This document shows, piece by piece, positions 18,359 to 27,191 of a DNA stretch of 45,316 nucleotides. The notes beneath the pieces were generated by a model. That model ran no database searches and had not been told where the DNA came from. It worked only from the letters and a program-made list of their open reading frames with translations. Position numbers and translations under genes: made by a program. Position 1 is the first letter of the stretch; every line of letters starts with the position of its first letter. This DNA is from Bryobacterales bacterium (lineage in GTDB: Bacteria; Acidobacteriota; Terriglobia; Bryobacterales; Bryobacteraceae): the NCBI GenBank assembly GCA_009697505.1, contig SHUD01000017.1, positions 1-45,316 of the forward strand, written 5' to 3'.

Positions 18359-20182
18359 CTATACGTCTAATCCCACCGCGCGCATGAGTTCGAGTGCATT
18401 GCTGCGCTCGACCACGCCGGGACGCAGGCAGTAGTCGAAACGAATCTCACCGTTCTCGATGTGATCCTCAAAGTGAACGTTGCGGGCGCGTTCACCCAAG
18501 GGGCCGGTGATTTCCGCCAGCGCGAGATCATGCGTGGTCACCAGACCCATGGCTCCGCCCTCGACTAACCCGCGAACCACAGCCGCCGCGCCGATGCGGC
18601 GGTCATGCGAGTTGGTGCCGCTCAGTAATTCATCGACCAGGAACAACGTAGGCTGGCCGCCGCGCGCCAACTCGACGATATCGCGAAGGCGGCTGATCTC
18701 GGCGTAAAAGCGCGACTTGTGGTCCGCCAACGAGTCGTTCACGCGGATGGAAGCGCCGACACGCAGAGGCGAAACACGCAAGCGCGAGCAGCACACCGGC
18801 GCGCCCGCCCAGGCCAGCACGGTATTCAATCCCACCGCGCGCAGCAGCGTGCTCTTGCCGGACATGTTGGAGCCGCTGACGATCCACAACGAGCAGGCTG
18901 CTCCAGAAAGCTGCACGCCGTTCCCCACCGCGCGCGCGGGATCGATCAACGGATGGCGGACATTTTCGCCGTCGAAAAAGGGCGCGCCATTTTCGGCTTC
19001 CACCAATTCGGGGAACACGGCATCGGGGCGCTCATAAGCGAAGCAGGCGAGGCAGCACAGCGCCTCAAATTCGCCCACGATCGCGATCCACTCCCCGATG
19101 TGCGTGCCGCACTCCCCACGCCAGGCTTCGATGGCCATGGCGAACTGCGAGATCCAAACCAGGGGCGCGGCGATGAGCCGGAAGAACTGATTGCGCGCCG
19201 AATCCAGGTAATCGACCAGCCGTTCCAGACGCCGGATCTCGGCCGAGGCTGTCAAACCGTGTTGGTCCAACGCGTGCGTCAGCCGCTGCAGATGCGGCGA
19301 GGCGAACGATTCCATTTCCAACCGCGCCAGCAGCAGCCCCAACAATTTCAATTCCCTCGAGGGCGTCGATACGGAAGCCAGGACTCTTTGCACGCCCGGC
19401 CGGACGGCCATGCCCAGCATCATTTCTCCGAGCAATATGATCAGAAGCGGCCGCGCGCTCAAAACTTGGGTGAAGAACAACGCAAAGGTGATCACCGCGG
19501 CGCAGGCCAGCGCCAGCGCCACCCAGCGCGCTCCCGCGAAGAAACGCACCGGCGGCAGTTCGCCCCATTGGCGCATCGCCTGGTCGTCAATGGCGGCGCG
19601 CATGTCCTCGCCCATCAGTGCGATCTCTTCCCGCAGGTCGAGGCGCTCCCGCAGCTCAGCGACCGCGGCTTGCCGCTCGCGAACCGCCGGGGGCTCGCCG
19701 GGAGCGAGCAACCAACCGGCGAGAACGCGCTCTCCGGCGGCGGTACGCGCGGTCGACAACAGCTCGAACAGCGAGCCTGCACCCAAGACGTCCAAGTCGT
19801 CGGCATAGAGATGGCGGGAATCGCGGAACGCTTCTCCCTGATGCCCTTTGCCGATCCACTGGTGTTCGACACGAGACAGCGCCTTCTGGTAGTACGCAGT
19901 GGCGCGCGCGGCGTTTTCGCGGGTCTTGTCCACGCCATCGTGCTTGACAGCCAAGGCGATGAATGCAACCAGCGGAGCGGCCAGCCACCACGGGGAGATC
20001 CATCCGGCGCCGATGGCGAGGGCCGCAATCGCGACCGCTGCCAGACCGGTGGCCAAACGGGCGTTTCCCAACTGGCGCGAGAGCCGCTCCGCCGACGTCA
20101 GTTCGGCCTGCCAGCGCCCGGCGCGCGCGCGGTACTCGTCTAAGATCAAAACACTCGGGGGCGGCACGTTTAAATGAGACAC
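18359..20182 (-). CDS. membrane-anchored MutS-like ATPase
   Basis: A 607-residue MutS-superfamily ATPase lacking the mismatch-binding N-terminal domain. Residues about 42-80 and about 212-255 each form a hydrophobic hairpin, so the protein is probably held in the inner membrane. The C-terminal ATPase has Walker A GSNMSGKSTLLRAVGLNTVL, the ADHKSRFYAEISRL block, Walker B TLFLVDELLSGTNSHDR and the His switch VTTHDLALAEI. The middle (residues about 280-370) resembles the MutS lever/clamp helices. Such membrane MutS homologues are found in several phyla and their function is unknown; a role in canonical mismatch repair is unlikely without domain I. The start is GTG, preceded by AAGGA in the minus strand. 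Confidence 0.85.
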   Translation of the reverse strand: MSHLNVPPPSVLILDEYRARAGRWQAELTSAERLSRQLGNARLATGLAAVAIAALAIGAGWISPWWLAAPLVAFIALAVKHDGVDKTRENAARATAYYQKALSRVEHQWIGKGHQGEAFRDSRHLYADDLDVLGAGSLFELLSTARTAAGERVLAGWLLAPGEPPAVRERQAAVAELRERLDLREEIALMGEDMRAAIDDQAMRQWGELPPVRFFAGARWVALALACAAVITFALFFTQVLSARPLLIILLGEMMLGMAVRPGVQRVLASVSTPSRELKLLGLLLARLEMESFASPHLQRLTHALDQHGLTASAEIRRLERLVDYLDSARNQFFRLIAAPLVWISQFAMAIEAWRGECGTHIGEWIAIVGEFEALCCLACFAYERPDAVFPELVEAENGAPFFDGENVRHPLIDPARAVGNGVQLSGAACSLWIVSGSNMSGKSTLLRAVGLNTVLAWAGAPVCCSRLRVSPLRVGASIRVNDSLADHKSRFYAEISRLRDIVELARGGQPTLFLVDELLSGTNSHDRRIGAAAVVRGLVEGGAMGLVTTHDLALAEITGPLGERARNVHFEDHIENGEIRFDYCLRPGVVERSNALELMRAVGLDV

Positions 20183-20226
20183 GGAGTTCCTTCAATTCTA
20201 GTGTGCCCGGTTCCGGCGGGCGTTGT

Positions 20227-21474
20227 ATGCTAAGGGTTCCTCTCATGCTGCCCCGTCTGCGAATGAATCTGGATTTTGCCCCGTCGCCCTTGGAAGAACA
20301 GCCGGGATTGATGATCCGCGATCCTTTGCAGTTTTCCGACACCACGCTGGTGATCCCGCCCGCATTGATTGAGTGCCTGGAATTCTTCGACGGACAGCAC
20401 AGCGGGTTGGATTTGCGCGCCCACCTGGTGCGTATTACCGGCGATCTCAATGCGGGCGATATCGAGACCCATCTTACAACAGCGCTCAGCCAGGCCCACT
20501 TTCTGGAAGACGAAACGTACATGGAGCGCCGGGTTCTGTGCGAAACCGCCTTTGCGGCCGCGCCGATTCGCGTCCCGGCGCACGCCGGAGCTGGCTATCC
20601 CGAAGACGCCGGGGAACTGCGCGAGACGCTGGAACAATATCTCCTGGGGCAAAATCTCAGTGACAGACCGGAGACGCCTTCCCAGGAAGGCCGGGTGTTA
20701 GCGATTGCCGCTCCGCACGTGAGCCCGTTCGGCGGCGTGGATGCTTACCGCGCGGCGTATTCGGCGCTGTCGCCCGCCGATGCCGATCGCACTTTCGTCA
20801 TCCTTGGAACGTCGCATTACGGCCAGTCGTCGCGGCTGGGGCTGACCCGGAAGCCGTTTATTACGCCATATGGGGAGGCCCTGACCGACGCGGGATTGGT
20901 CGATGAGCTGGAACGCGGCTTGGGGAGTGCGGCCGTCATGGAAGATTACTGCCACGCGATCGAGCACTCCGTCGAATTTCAGGTGGTTTTCTTGCAGCAC
21001 CTGTTCGGGCCGAACATCCGCATTCTGCCGGTGCTGTGCGGTTCCTATGGGAAGAGCATTTACGAAGGCGGGCTGCCGGAAGACGACGAAGACGTCCGTC
21101 GTATTTTGGGCACATTGGGCGATATCGCCGCTCGCGAGCAGAAGCGCCTAGTCTGGGTTCTTGGCGTGGACATGGCGCACAAAGGCCGCCGTTACGGCGA
21201 CCAGATGACCGCGATTGCCGGCCAGGACGGGATGGCCAGCGTGGAGCGGCGCGACCGGGCCCGCATCGAACGTATGGAATCCGGGGATGCGCGGGGATTT
21301 TGGGAACTCGTGCAGGAAGGCCATGACGATCTGAATTGGTGCGGTTCCGCACCCATCTACACTTTCCTAAAGGCCGTTCCGCAAGCGCGCGGCAAGCTGC
21401 TGCACTACCAACAGTGGAACATCGACGACGCCAGCGTGGTCAGCTTCGCGGGCGCGAGGTTCCACTCACAGTAG
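20227..21474 (+). CDS. MEMO1-family protein (AmmeMemoRadiSam system B) with N-terminal extension
   Basis: A 415-residue protein. Residues about 150-415 are a MEMO domain, related to class III extradiol dioxygenases: APHVSPFGGVDAYRAAYSAL, VILGTSHYGQSS, the DYCHAIEHSVEFQVVFLQHL block, LGVDMAHKGRRYGDQ and NWCGSAPIYTFL supply the His/Cys residues thought to bind metal. Residues 1 to about 130 form an extra domain beginning near FAPSPLEEQPGLMIRDP; it could be a winged-helix or PqqD-like recognition module, but this is a guess. The family usually occurs with an AMMECR1 and a radical SAM protein; neither is next to this gene. ATG 20227 is used; ATG 20245 or 20263 are also possible, and sequence further upstream in frame has no family pattern. 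Confidence 0.85.
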   Translation: MLRVPLMLPRLRMNLDFAPSPLEEQPGLMIRDPLQFSDTTLVIPPALIECLEFFDGQHSGLDLRAHLVRITGDLNAGDIETHLTTALSQAHFLEDETYMERRVLCETAFAAAPIRVPAHAGAGYPEDAGELRETLEQYLLGQNLSDRPETPSQEGRVLAIAAPHVSPFGGVDAYRAAYSALSPADADRTFVILGTSHYGQSSRLGLTRKPFITPYGEALTDAGLVDELERGLGSAAVMEDYCHAIEHSVEFQVVFLQHLFGPNIRILPVLCGSYGKSIYEGGLPEDDEDVRRILGTLGDIAAREQKRLVWVLGVDMAHKGRRYGDQMTAIAGQDGMASVERRDRARIERMESGDARGFWELVQEGHDDLNWCGSAPIYTFLKAVPQARGKLLHYQQWNIDDASVVSFAGARFHSQ

Positions 21475-21513
21475 CCCTTCCGCCGCCGATGAGCCAGTTC
21501 GGAGGCTGAATTC

Positions 21514-22527
21514 TTGATTTCCATCCGCACGGCGACGAATGAACTGGACCGCATGGAGGGATTGCTTCATGCTGTCAGCGATGCTTACGGCCAGGGGGTC
21601 CGCTCCACGGCGGATTACGTGGTTGAAATCAATCCGGCAAATGCCGATGAGTTCCGCGCGCACCTGCAAGCGTTGCAACGGCAGGTCGTGTCCGCGGACA
21701 GTCCGGAGGCATGGCGGGCAATTCAGGCCAGTTTCCGCGGAGAGTTGCGGGATTACCGCGCAAAGGCCGCGGGCGAACTAGAATGCCTGCGCGCCGAAAT
21801 CCGAACCGCAAGCGAGGCCGTCCAGCAGTTCGCCGAGAGCGTGACGGCTAGCGATTCCGACCATGAGGCGCAGATTAAGGAAACGCTCGTCCGCCTGGAC
21901 GTGGTCTCCCAGTTCACGGACCTGAACGGGGTCCGCGCGGGGATCCGCAACGTTGCGGATTCGATTTCCGACAGCATTGCCGTGATGCAGCGCAGCCATA
22001 AGGCGGCAGTCGCGCAAATGCGGGATGAGATCCGCGTGCTGCACAAGCAGGTGGATATGGAGCGCCGTGCTCACCTGGTCGATCACGCCACGGGGGTTTG
22101 GATTCGGGAGAAGCTGGATTCCCGCATCGCTGAACTCGCCGCGGCCGAGCGTGGATTTTGCCTCTTGCTGGTATACGTCCGTAATCTCAAACAACTACAC
22201 GCACGGTATTCCGGCGCCATCGTCAAGGCCTGCCTGGGATTGCTGGTGAAACGTTTGAGTGAAATGCTCGGCGAAAAAGCCATGATCGGACGTTGGGAGG
22301 AAAACAGCTTCGCGGCGATCCTTGAAGTACCGGCATCGGCGGCTATGGGTCTGTCACGCGCGGCGACACAAAGCTTATCTGGCATCTACGCAGTTCAGGA
22401 AAGCGGAGAATCCCGGAATGTGTCCCTCGTGGCGGTGGCCGGCGTCATCGATTGGGCCGTGGGAGTCGACGACGACGCGTATCAAAAGAAACTCCGGCAA
22501 ATGTCAGAAGCTCTTGCGGGAGATTAG
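21514..22527 (+). CDS. coiled-coil protein with degenerate GGDEF domain
   Basis: A 337-residue cytosolic protein. Residues about 60-195 are helical with heptad-like patterns and DNA-independent features of a signalling coiled coil. Residues about 195-330 look like a GGDEF domain: DHATGVWIREKLDSRI corresponds to the D-x-L-T-G-L-x-N-R start, FCLLLVYVRNLKQLHARYSG to the metal/GTP strand, and the signature loop is GRWEENSFA near residue 258 in place of G-G-[DE]-E-F. The D of the first metal site is also replaced. It is therefore unlikely to make c-di-GMP and may act as a c-di-GMP or protein sensor. The start is TTG with GGAGG 8 bases upstream, which settles it. Confidence 0.7.
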   Translation: MISIRTATNELDRMEGLLHAVSDAYGQGVRSTADYVVEINPANADEFRAHLQALQRQVVSADSPEAWRAIQASFRGELRDYRAKAAGELECLRAEIRTASEAVQQFAESVTASDSDHEAQIKETLVRLDVVSQFTDLNGVRAGIRNVADSISDSIAVMQRSHKAAVAQMRDEIRVLHKQVDMERRAHLVDHATGVWIREKLDSRIAELAAAERGFCLLLVYVRNLKQLHARYSGAIVKACLGLLVKRLSEMLGEKAMIGRWEENSFAAILEVPASAAMGLSRAATQSLSGIYAVQESGESRNVSLVAVAGVIDWAVGVDDDAYQKKLRQMSEALAGD

Positions 22528-22531
22528 GCCC

Positions 22532-23470
22532 TCAGGCCGGAGTAACCACCGACTGGAAATAGGAAAGGGTTTCCCGCAACCCGTGCTCCAGAGGCACCTT
22601 CGGCTCCCATCGGAGTACCCGTTTAGCCTTGGATATATCCGGGCGCCGTTTCTGCGGGTCGTCCTCGGGCAGCGGCTCCGCCACGAACGGGAGCTTTAAA
22701 TCCATCAGCCGTTGGATGCATTCGGCAAATTCCAGTATCGTCAGTTCGACGGGATTTCCCAGATTCACGGGGTAGCGCTCTTCCGAGGAGGCCAGGCGCA
22801 CCAGGCCCTCCACCAGATCGGAAACGTAACAGAAGCTCCGGGTCTGCGTGCCGTCGCCAAATATGGTCAGCGGCTCGCCGTGCAGCGCCTGGTCCAGGAA
22901 CGCGGGCACGACACGGCCGTCTTTGAGAGCCATCCGCGGGCCATAGGTATTGAAGATGCGGGCGATATTGGTGCGCACACCGTGGAAGCGGTGATAGGCC
23001 ATCGTCAATGCCTCCGCGTACCGCTTGCTCTCGTCGTAGCAGGAGCGCAGCCCTACCGGATTCACGTTACCCCAGTAAGTTTCCACCTGCGGATGCTCCA
23101 GCGGATCGCCGTAGCACTCCGAGGTGGAAGTCAACAGAAAGCGCGCACCGTCGCGGCGGGCGATCTCCAGCATGTTGCGTGTCGCCGTGGAACCGGATTC
23201 CAGCGTCTCAATGGGATGGGCCAGATACTCCTTGGGACTCGCCAGCGACGCCAGGTGCCAGACGTGATCAAATTTTTCCGGGAAAACAATCGGTTGGGTC
23301 GCGTCGTACTCCACGAAGCGGAAACGGGCATGCCCTTCCAACTGAACCAAATTGCGCCGCGAACCGGTAATCAGATTGTCGAACCCGATCACGGTCTGGC
23401 CGCCGGCCACCAAACGATCACAAAGATGCGAGCCGATGAAACCCGCCGCCCCCGAAATGAGATGTACCAT
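22532..23470 (-). CDS. NAD-dependent UDP-glucuronate decarboxylase-like epimerase
   Basis: A 312-residue extended short-chain dehydrogenase. It begins MVHLISGAAGFIGSHLCDRL (G-x-x-G-x-x-G NAD site), has ATSTSE-type LLTSTSECYGDPLEHPQ, the catalytic YDESK in SCYDESKRYAEAL and RIFNTYGPRM. These blocks point to UDP-glucuronate decarboxylase, which makes UDP-xylose, or a close dTDP-glucose dehydratase-like relative. The product would feed glycan or exopolysaccharide synthesis. I start at ATG 23470, where the NAD motif begins; the frame is open for another 110 codons but that stretch has no epimerase pattern and overlaps the divergent oxidoreductase gene. A TAGAAT box lies 8 bases before the ATG. 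Confidence 0.88.
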   Translation of the reverse strand: MVHLISGAAGFIGSHLCDRLVAGGQTVIGFDNLITGSRRNLVQLEGHARFRFVEYDATQPIVFPEKFDHVWHLASLASPKEYLAHPIETLESGSTATRNMLEIARRDGARFLLTSTSECYGDPLEHPQVETYWGNVNPVGLRSCYDESKRYAEALTMAYHRFHGVRTNIARIFNTYGPRMALKDGRVVPAFLDQALHGEPLTIFGDGTQTRSFCYVSDLVEGLVRLASSEERYPVNLGNPVELTILEFAECIQRLMDLKLPFVAEPLPEDDPQKRRPDISKAKRVLRWEPKVPLEHGLRETLSYFQSVVTPA

Positions 23471-23521
23471 CTCGTAACATTCTAGCGTTCGCCGCCCCCT
23501 TTCGGTGCTACATTTTGATGA

Positions 23522-25381
23522 GTGCCCGTCTTGTCCACTCAGGAAATCAGCCTCTTTCTGCTTCTGCTTGCCGTTTCGATCTGGCGGTTCTGGCTGCGCT
23601 TTGGCAAGGTGGTGGCAAAGATTCGCGAAGCCAAACCGGACGCCGATTTCCACCTCCAGCCGGTTGCCCGGCGCATCCGGGATTTTGTTTCGGAAGTCCT
23701 CTTGCAAAGCAAAGTAATTCGCGAGCGCCCCTTGCCGGGGATCGCTCACGCGTTGGTCTTTTGGGGATTCTGCGCCTTCGCGCTGGTCACTCTGAATCAT
23801 TTGGCCACCGGCATCGGGCTGCCCTTCCTCTCGCGCGCGAGCTGGCCCGGGAAAGCGTACTTCTCTCTCGCCGCCGTATTCGGCGCGGCGGTATCGGTTT
23901 CCATTCTGGGCTTGTTCATGCGCCGCTTTGTGATCCGCCCGCGCTGGCTGGGGTCACGGGTATCGCTGGAATCGGGCGTCATCGCGGCACTGATCTTCGC
24001 GCTGATGGCCAGCTATCTACTCACGTTCTGGGCGGGCGACACCAAACCGCTTTGGTGGGCGCACACGCTGGCCCTGTTGATCTTCTTGCCGCTCATCCCG
24101 CGCACGAAACATTTGCACCTGATCCTGAGCCCGGTCACGGTGTTTCTCTCGCGCGGCGGTTTTTCGCGGATTCCACCGCTGGCAGGCGACGACGACTTTG
24201 GACTGGATGCCGGCAAGGATTTGACGCGGCTCGCGGCGCTGCAAGCGTACTCGTGCGTCGAATGCGGCCGCTGCACGGAGCACTGTCCCGCCGCCAATAC
24301 CGGTAAGATTCTTGATCCCAAGGAAATCGCGTTGGGTGTACGCAGCTACTTGAATGAATTCGGCGCGCGCTCGGAAGAGCCGCTGTTGGGTAAATACCTC
24401 TCGCAGGAAGCGGCATTCCAGTGCACCACATGTGGAGCTTGCGAATACCAGTGCCCGGTGGGGATCGAGCACTTACCGATCATCGTCGGACTGCGGCGCG
24501 GAGCGGTAAACACGGGCAAGTGGGAAGACGACTACGGCACCAAGCTATTCCTGGCCCTGGAGCGCACTGGAAACGCCCTCGGCTTCAGCGCGTTGGAGCG
24601 GGACACATTTATCCAGAAGCAGCAGTTCCCCATCTTCGACGGCACGCAGGAATACTGCCTGTGGCTGGGCTGCATGGGCAGCTATGATCCGCAAGGCCGG
24701 GAAATCATTACTTCCTTCGCACGCGTGATGACTCACCTCGGCACCAGCTTTGGCGTCCTGAAAAAAGAGAAATGCACGGGCGACCCGGCGCGGCGGTTGG
24801 GCAACGATCTCGTATTCCAGCAGCTCGCCGAACACAACCTGGATGCGCTACGACAGGCGAAGGTAACTAAGATCGTCTCGATCTGCCCGCACTGCGTCCG
24901 CACAATTTCCAAGGATTGGACTGAATTCGGACTCGAGCCAGAGATTGAACATCACAGCGAGTTCATGGCCCGCCATCGCGACAAACTGCCACAACAAGAC
25001 GGCGGCAAGATCGTGTATCACGACCCCTGTTATTTAAGCCGTTATCGGGGAACGCTGGACGAGCCGCGGCAAGTTCTCGCGCGCTTCGGCGAAGTCGTGA
25101 ACCCGGAACGCTCGCGCGAGCGCAGTTTCTGCTGCGGCGCCGGCGGAGGGCTGATGTTCCTGGGCGAGGAAAGCGGGGATCGCGTGAGCCATGCGCGCGC
25201 GAAAGAACTGGTGGCAACAGGAGCGGAGACCGTCGGAGCCGCCTGCCCGTTCTGTAGTTCCATGCTCCGTGACGCGCTGCCGGCGGTATCCAGCGCTCCG
25301 CCGAAATTGTTGGACATCGCGCAGATCGTGGCGGCCTCCCTACCCGCTGCTTCTGCCCCGCCGTCTGCGCCGCCCGCTTGA
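23522..25381 (+). CDS. EtfD-like membrane iron-sulfur oxidoreductase (heterodisulfide reductase-type CCG domains)
   Basis: A 619-residue membrane protein. Hydrophobic segments near residues 5-25, 75-95, 113-134, 152-170 and 178-192 form a quinone-site-like membrane part. Two [4Fe-4S] ferredoxin motifs follow: CVECGRCTEHCP (245-256) and CTTCGACEYQCP (301-312). The C-terminal half has two CCG domains: CLWLGC...CTGDPARR...CPHC and HDPCYLSRY...CCGAGGG...CPFC. This layout matches the membrane FeS oxidoreductases that take electrons from electron-transfer flavoprotein to menaquinone (EtfD in mycobacteria, EMB proteins elsewhere). No etfAB is seen nearby, so the electron donor is inferred. The start is GTG, with TACATT 7 bases before it. 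Confidence 0.85.
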   Translation: MPVLSTQEISLFLLLLAVSIWRFWLRFGKVVAKIREAKPDADFHLQPVARRIRDFVSEVLLQSKVIRERPLPGIAHALVFWGFCAFALVTLNHLATGIGLPFLSRASWPGKAYFSLAAVFGAAVSVSILGLFMRRFVIRPRWLGSRVSLESGVIAALIFALMASYLLTFWAGDTKPLWWAHTLALLIFLPLIPRTKHLHLILSPVTVFLSRGGFSRIPPLAGDDDFGLDAGKDLTRLAALQAYSCVECGRCTEHCPAANTGKILDPKEIALGVRSYLNEFGARSEEPLLGKYLSQEAAFQCTTCGACEYQCPVGIEHLPIIVGLRRGAVNTGKWEDDYGTKLFLALERTGNALGFSALERDTFIQKQQFPIFDGTQEYCLWLGCMGSYDPQGREIITSFARVMTHLGTSFGVLKKEKCTGDPARRLGNDLVFQQLAEHNLDALRQAKVTKIVSICPHCVRTISKDWTEFGLEPEIEHHSEFMARHRDKLPQQDGGKIVYHDPCYLSRYRGTLDEPRQVLARFGEVVNPERSRERSFCCGAGGGLMFLGEESGDRVSHARAKELVATGAETVGAACPFCSSMLRDALPAVSSAPPKLLDIAQIVAASLPAASAPPSAPPA

Positions 25382-25397
25382 CGCTATCCTAAGGGCG

Positions 25398-27191
25398 ATG
25401 CGGACGTTTCTCAGCTTCGCCGTCGCGATCTGGCTCGCGGCATCGTGTCTGGCGCAGCGAGCGCCCGCGCCTCCGGCGAAACCCAAGCCGGCGTCCGCAC
25501 AAAATGCCGCGCGGCGTGCGGCGCAGAATCTTCTGCGCTCGCTCAGCCTGCAGGACCGCGTCGCCCAGTTGGTGATGGGCGTGGCTTACGGCGATGTTCC
25601 GGGCGCGCAATCGAAGGATTATGAGAAGTTCCGGCGCTGGGTCCGCGATCTCCACATCGGCGGGATCATCGTCAACAACCGCGTGCAATACGGACTGGTC
25701 CGCAACGCGGAACCGCATGCGGTGGCGCTGTTCTTGAACCAGATGCAGAAGCTCTCGAAAGTGCCCTTAATTGTCGGCGGCGATTTCGAACGCGGCGCCT
25801 CCATGCGCGTCAGCGATACAACGCGGTTCCCGCACAGCATGGCCTACGGAGCCGCCGGCGATATCGAAGAATCCCGCTACCTGGGCCTGGCGACCGCCCG
25901 CGAAGCGCGCGCTCTCGGATTTCATTGGTTGTTTGCGCCGGACACCGACGTCAACAACAATCCGGATAATCCCGTGATCAATATCCGCTCTTTTGGAGAA
26001 AACCCCGAGGCCGTCGGCCGCCATGTAGCCGCCTACATCGAAGGCGCGCGCTCGGACCCGAGAACTCCAGTGCTGGTGACGGCGAAACATTTCCCGGGCC
26101 ACGGCGACACGAATGTGGACAGCCATCTGGATCTGCCTCGCCTGGAAGCCAGCCGGGAGCGCATGGATCAAGTAGAGCTGGTCCCGTTCCGGACCGCGAT
26201 CGCGCACCAAGTGGACGCCGTGATGACCGCGCACCTGACCGTGCCGTCCGTCGAACCCAAAGACGTTCCCGCGACAGTTTCCGCGCGCGTGTTGACCGGA
26301 CTGCTGCGCGAAGACCTGGATTTCCAGGGGCTTATCGTCACCGATGCAATGGATATGGCCGGACTTGCCAAGCAGTTCCGTTCCGGCGAAGCCTCGGTGC
26401 GTGCGATCGAAGCTGGGGCGGATATCTTGCTGATGCCGCCGGACCCCGCCGAGGCCATACGCGCGGTGATGGCAGCGGTGACGCGTGGACGAATTTCCCG
26501 CCAGCGTATCGATCAGAGCGCGCTGCGCATACTCGAGGCCAAGATGCGGGTGGGACTGAGTAGCAAGACCAAGCTGGTGGATCTCGACGCCGTCAGCAAT
26601 AGCTTGGAGCTGCCGGAGCAGGCGGAACACGCGCAAGCTGTCGCGGATCGCGCGATCACGCTGGTGCGCAATGACGGCAATCTGGTACCGCTCGCGGCGC
26701 CCGATCAAGGTTGTGCCGTCATTTCTTCCGGCATACGCATCTCGAGTTTTGGACAACGCATGGCCGAGGAATTTCGCAAGCGCGCCCCTCACGCGCGCGT
26801 CGTGTTCGTGGACGGCAGCATGTCCAGCGCGGCGCTGGACGCCATCGCGGGCGAACTTGGGAACTGCCCTGCGATTGTCTTCGCGACGTTCACGACGAAT
26901 CCCACGCTGAACGGCAATCTGGGGCCATTCGTTGAGAAGTTGACCGAGGGCCCGGCGCCCGTCGCGTTGGTCACGCTCGGCAATCCCTACCTGCTGCGGA
27001 GCTTTCCGAAGTCAGCGGCGTACTTAGCCGCCTTCAGCACCGTGACGCCTTCGGAAGTATCCGTGGTCAAGGCGCTCCTGGGCGAAATCCCCATCACCGG
27101 AAAGCTGCCCGTGACGATTCCGGATTTCGCGCTCTACGGCGAGGGAATCCAGTTGCCGGCTAAAACTCGGTCCGCTCCATCAGCGAATTGA
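25398..27191 (+). CDS. nagZ: secreted glycoside hydrolase family 3, beta-N-acetylhexosaminidase (NagZ-like)
   Basis: A 597-residue exported enzyme with a signal peptide (residues 1 to about 20, ending SCLAQR). The GH3 catalytic domain has the KHFPGHGDTNVDSHLDLP loop near residue 230, which carries the Asp-His acid/base pair specific to NagZ, and VTDAMDMAGL near residue 314 with the nucleophilic aspartate. The C-terminal half (about residues 420-590) is a GH3_C-like sandwich, so it is the longer two-domain type seen in Bacillus YbbD rather than the short cytosolic NagZ of enterobacteria. It would remove GlcNAc from the non-reducing ends of muropeptides outside the cell. ATG 25398 fits the signal peptide; a TATCCT box lies 7 bases upstream. 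The stop overlaps the convergent DUF4139 gene by 32 bases. Confidence 0.9.
   Translation: MRTFLSFAVAIWLAASCLAQRAPAPPAKPKPASAQNAARRAAQNLLRSLSLQDRVAQLVMGVAYGDVPGAQSKDYEKFRRWVRDLHIGGIIVNNRVQYGLVRNAEPHAVALFLNQMQKLSKVPLIVGGDFERGASMRVSDTTRFPHSMAYGAAGDIEESRYLGLATAREARALGFHWLFAPDTDVNNNPDNPVINIRSFGENPEAVGRHVAAYIEGARSDPRTPVLVTAKHFPGHGDTNVDSHLDLPRLEASRERMDQVELVPFRTAIAHQVDAVMTAHLTVPSVEPKDVPATVSARVLTGLLREDLDFQGLIVTDAMDMAGLAKQFRSGEASVRAIEAGADILLMPPDPAEAIRAVMAAVTRGRISRQRIDQSALRILEAKMRVGLSSKTKLVDLDAVSNSLELPEQAEHAQAVADRAITLVRNDGNLVPLAAPDQGCAVISSGIRISSFGQRMAEEFRKRAPHARVVFVDGSMSSAALDAIAGELGNCPAIVFATFTTNPTLNGNLGPFVEKLTEGPAPVALVTLGNPYLLRSFPKSAAYLAAFSTVTPSEVSVVKALLGEIPITGKLPVTIPDFALYGEGIQLPAKTRSAPSAN

Noticed and set aside
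18719-20143. A 474-codon plus-strand frame
   Set aside because: It is antisense to the MutS-like gene and shows no family pattern, only Arg/Gln/His-rich composition.
23471-23800. A 110-codon N-terminal extension of the UDP-sugar enzyme
   Set aside because: The NAD-binding motif begins at 23470 and the extension overlaps the start of the divergent oxidoreductase gene.
25191-25397. Extension of the GH3 gene into the EtfD-like gene
   Set aside because: The signal peptide begins at ATG 25398 and the extra part is the oxidoreductase read in another frame.
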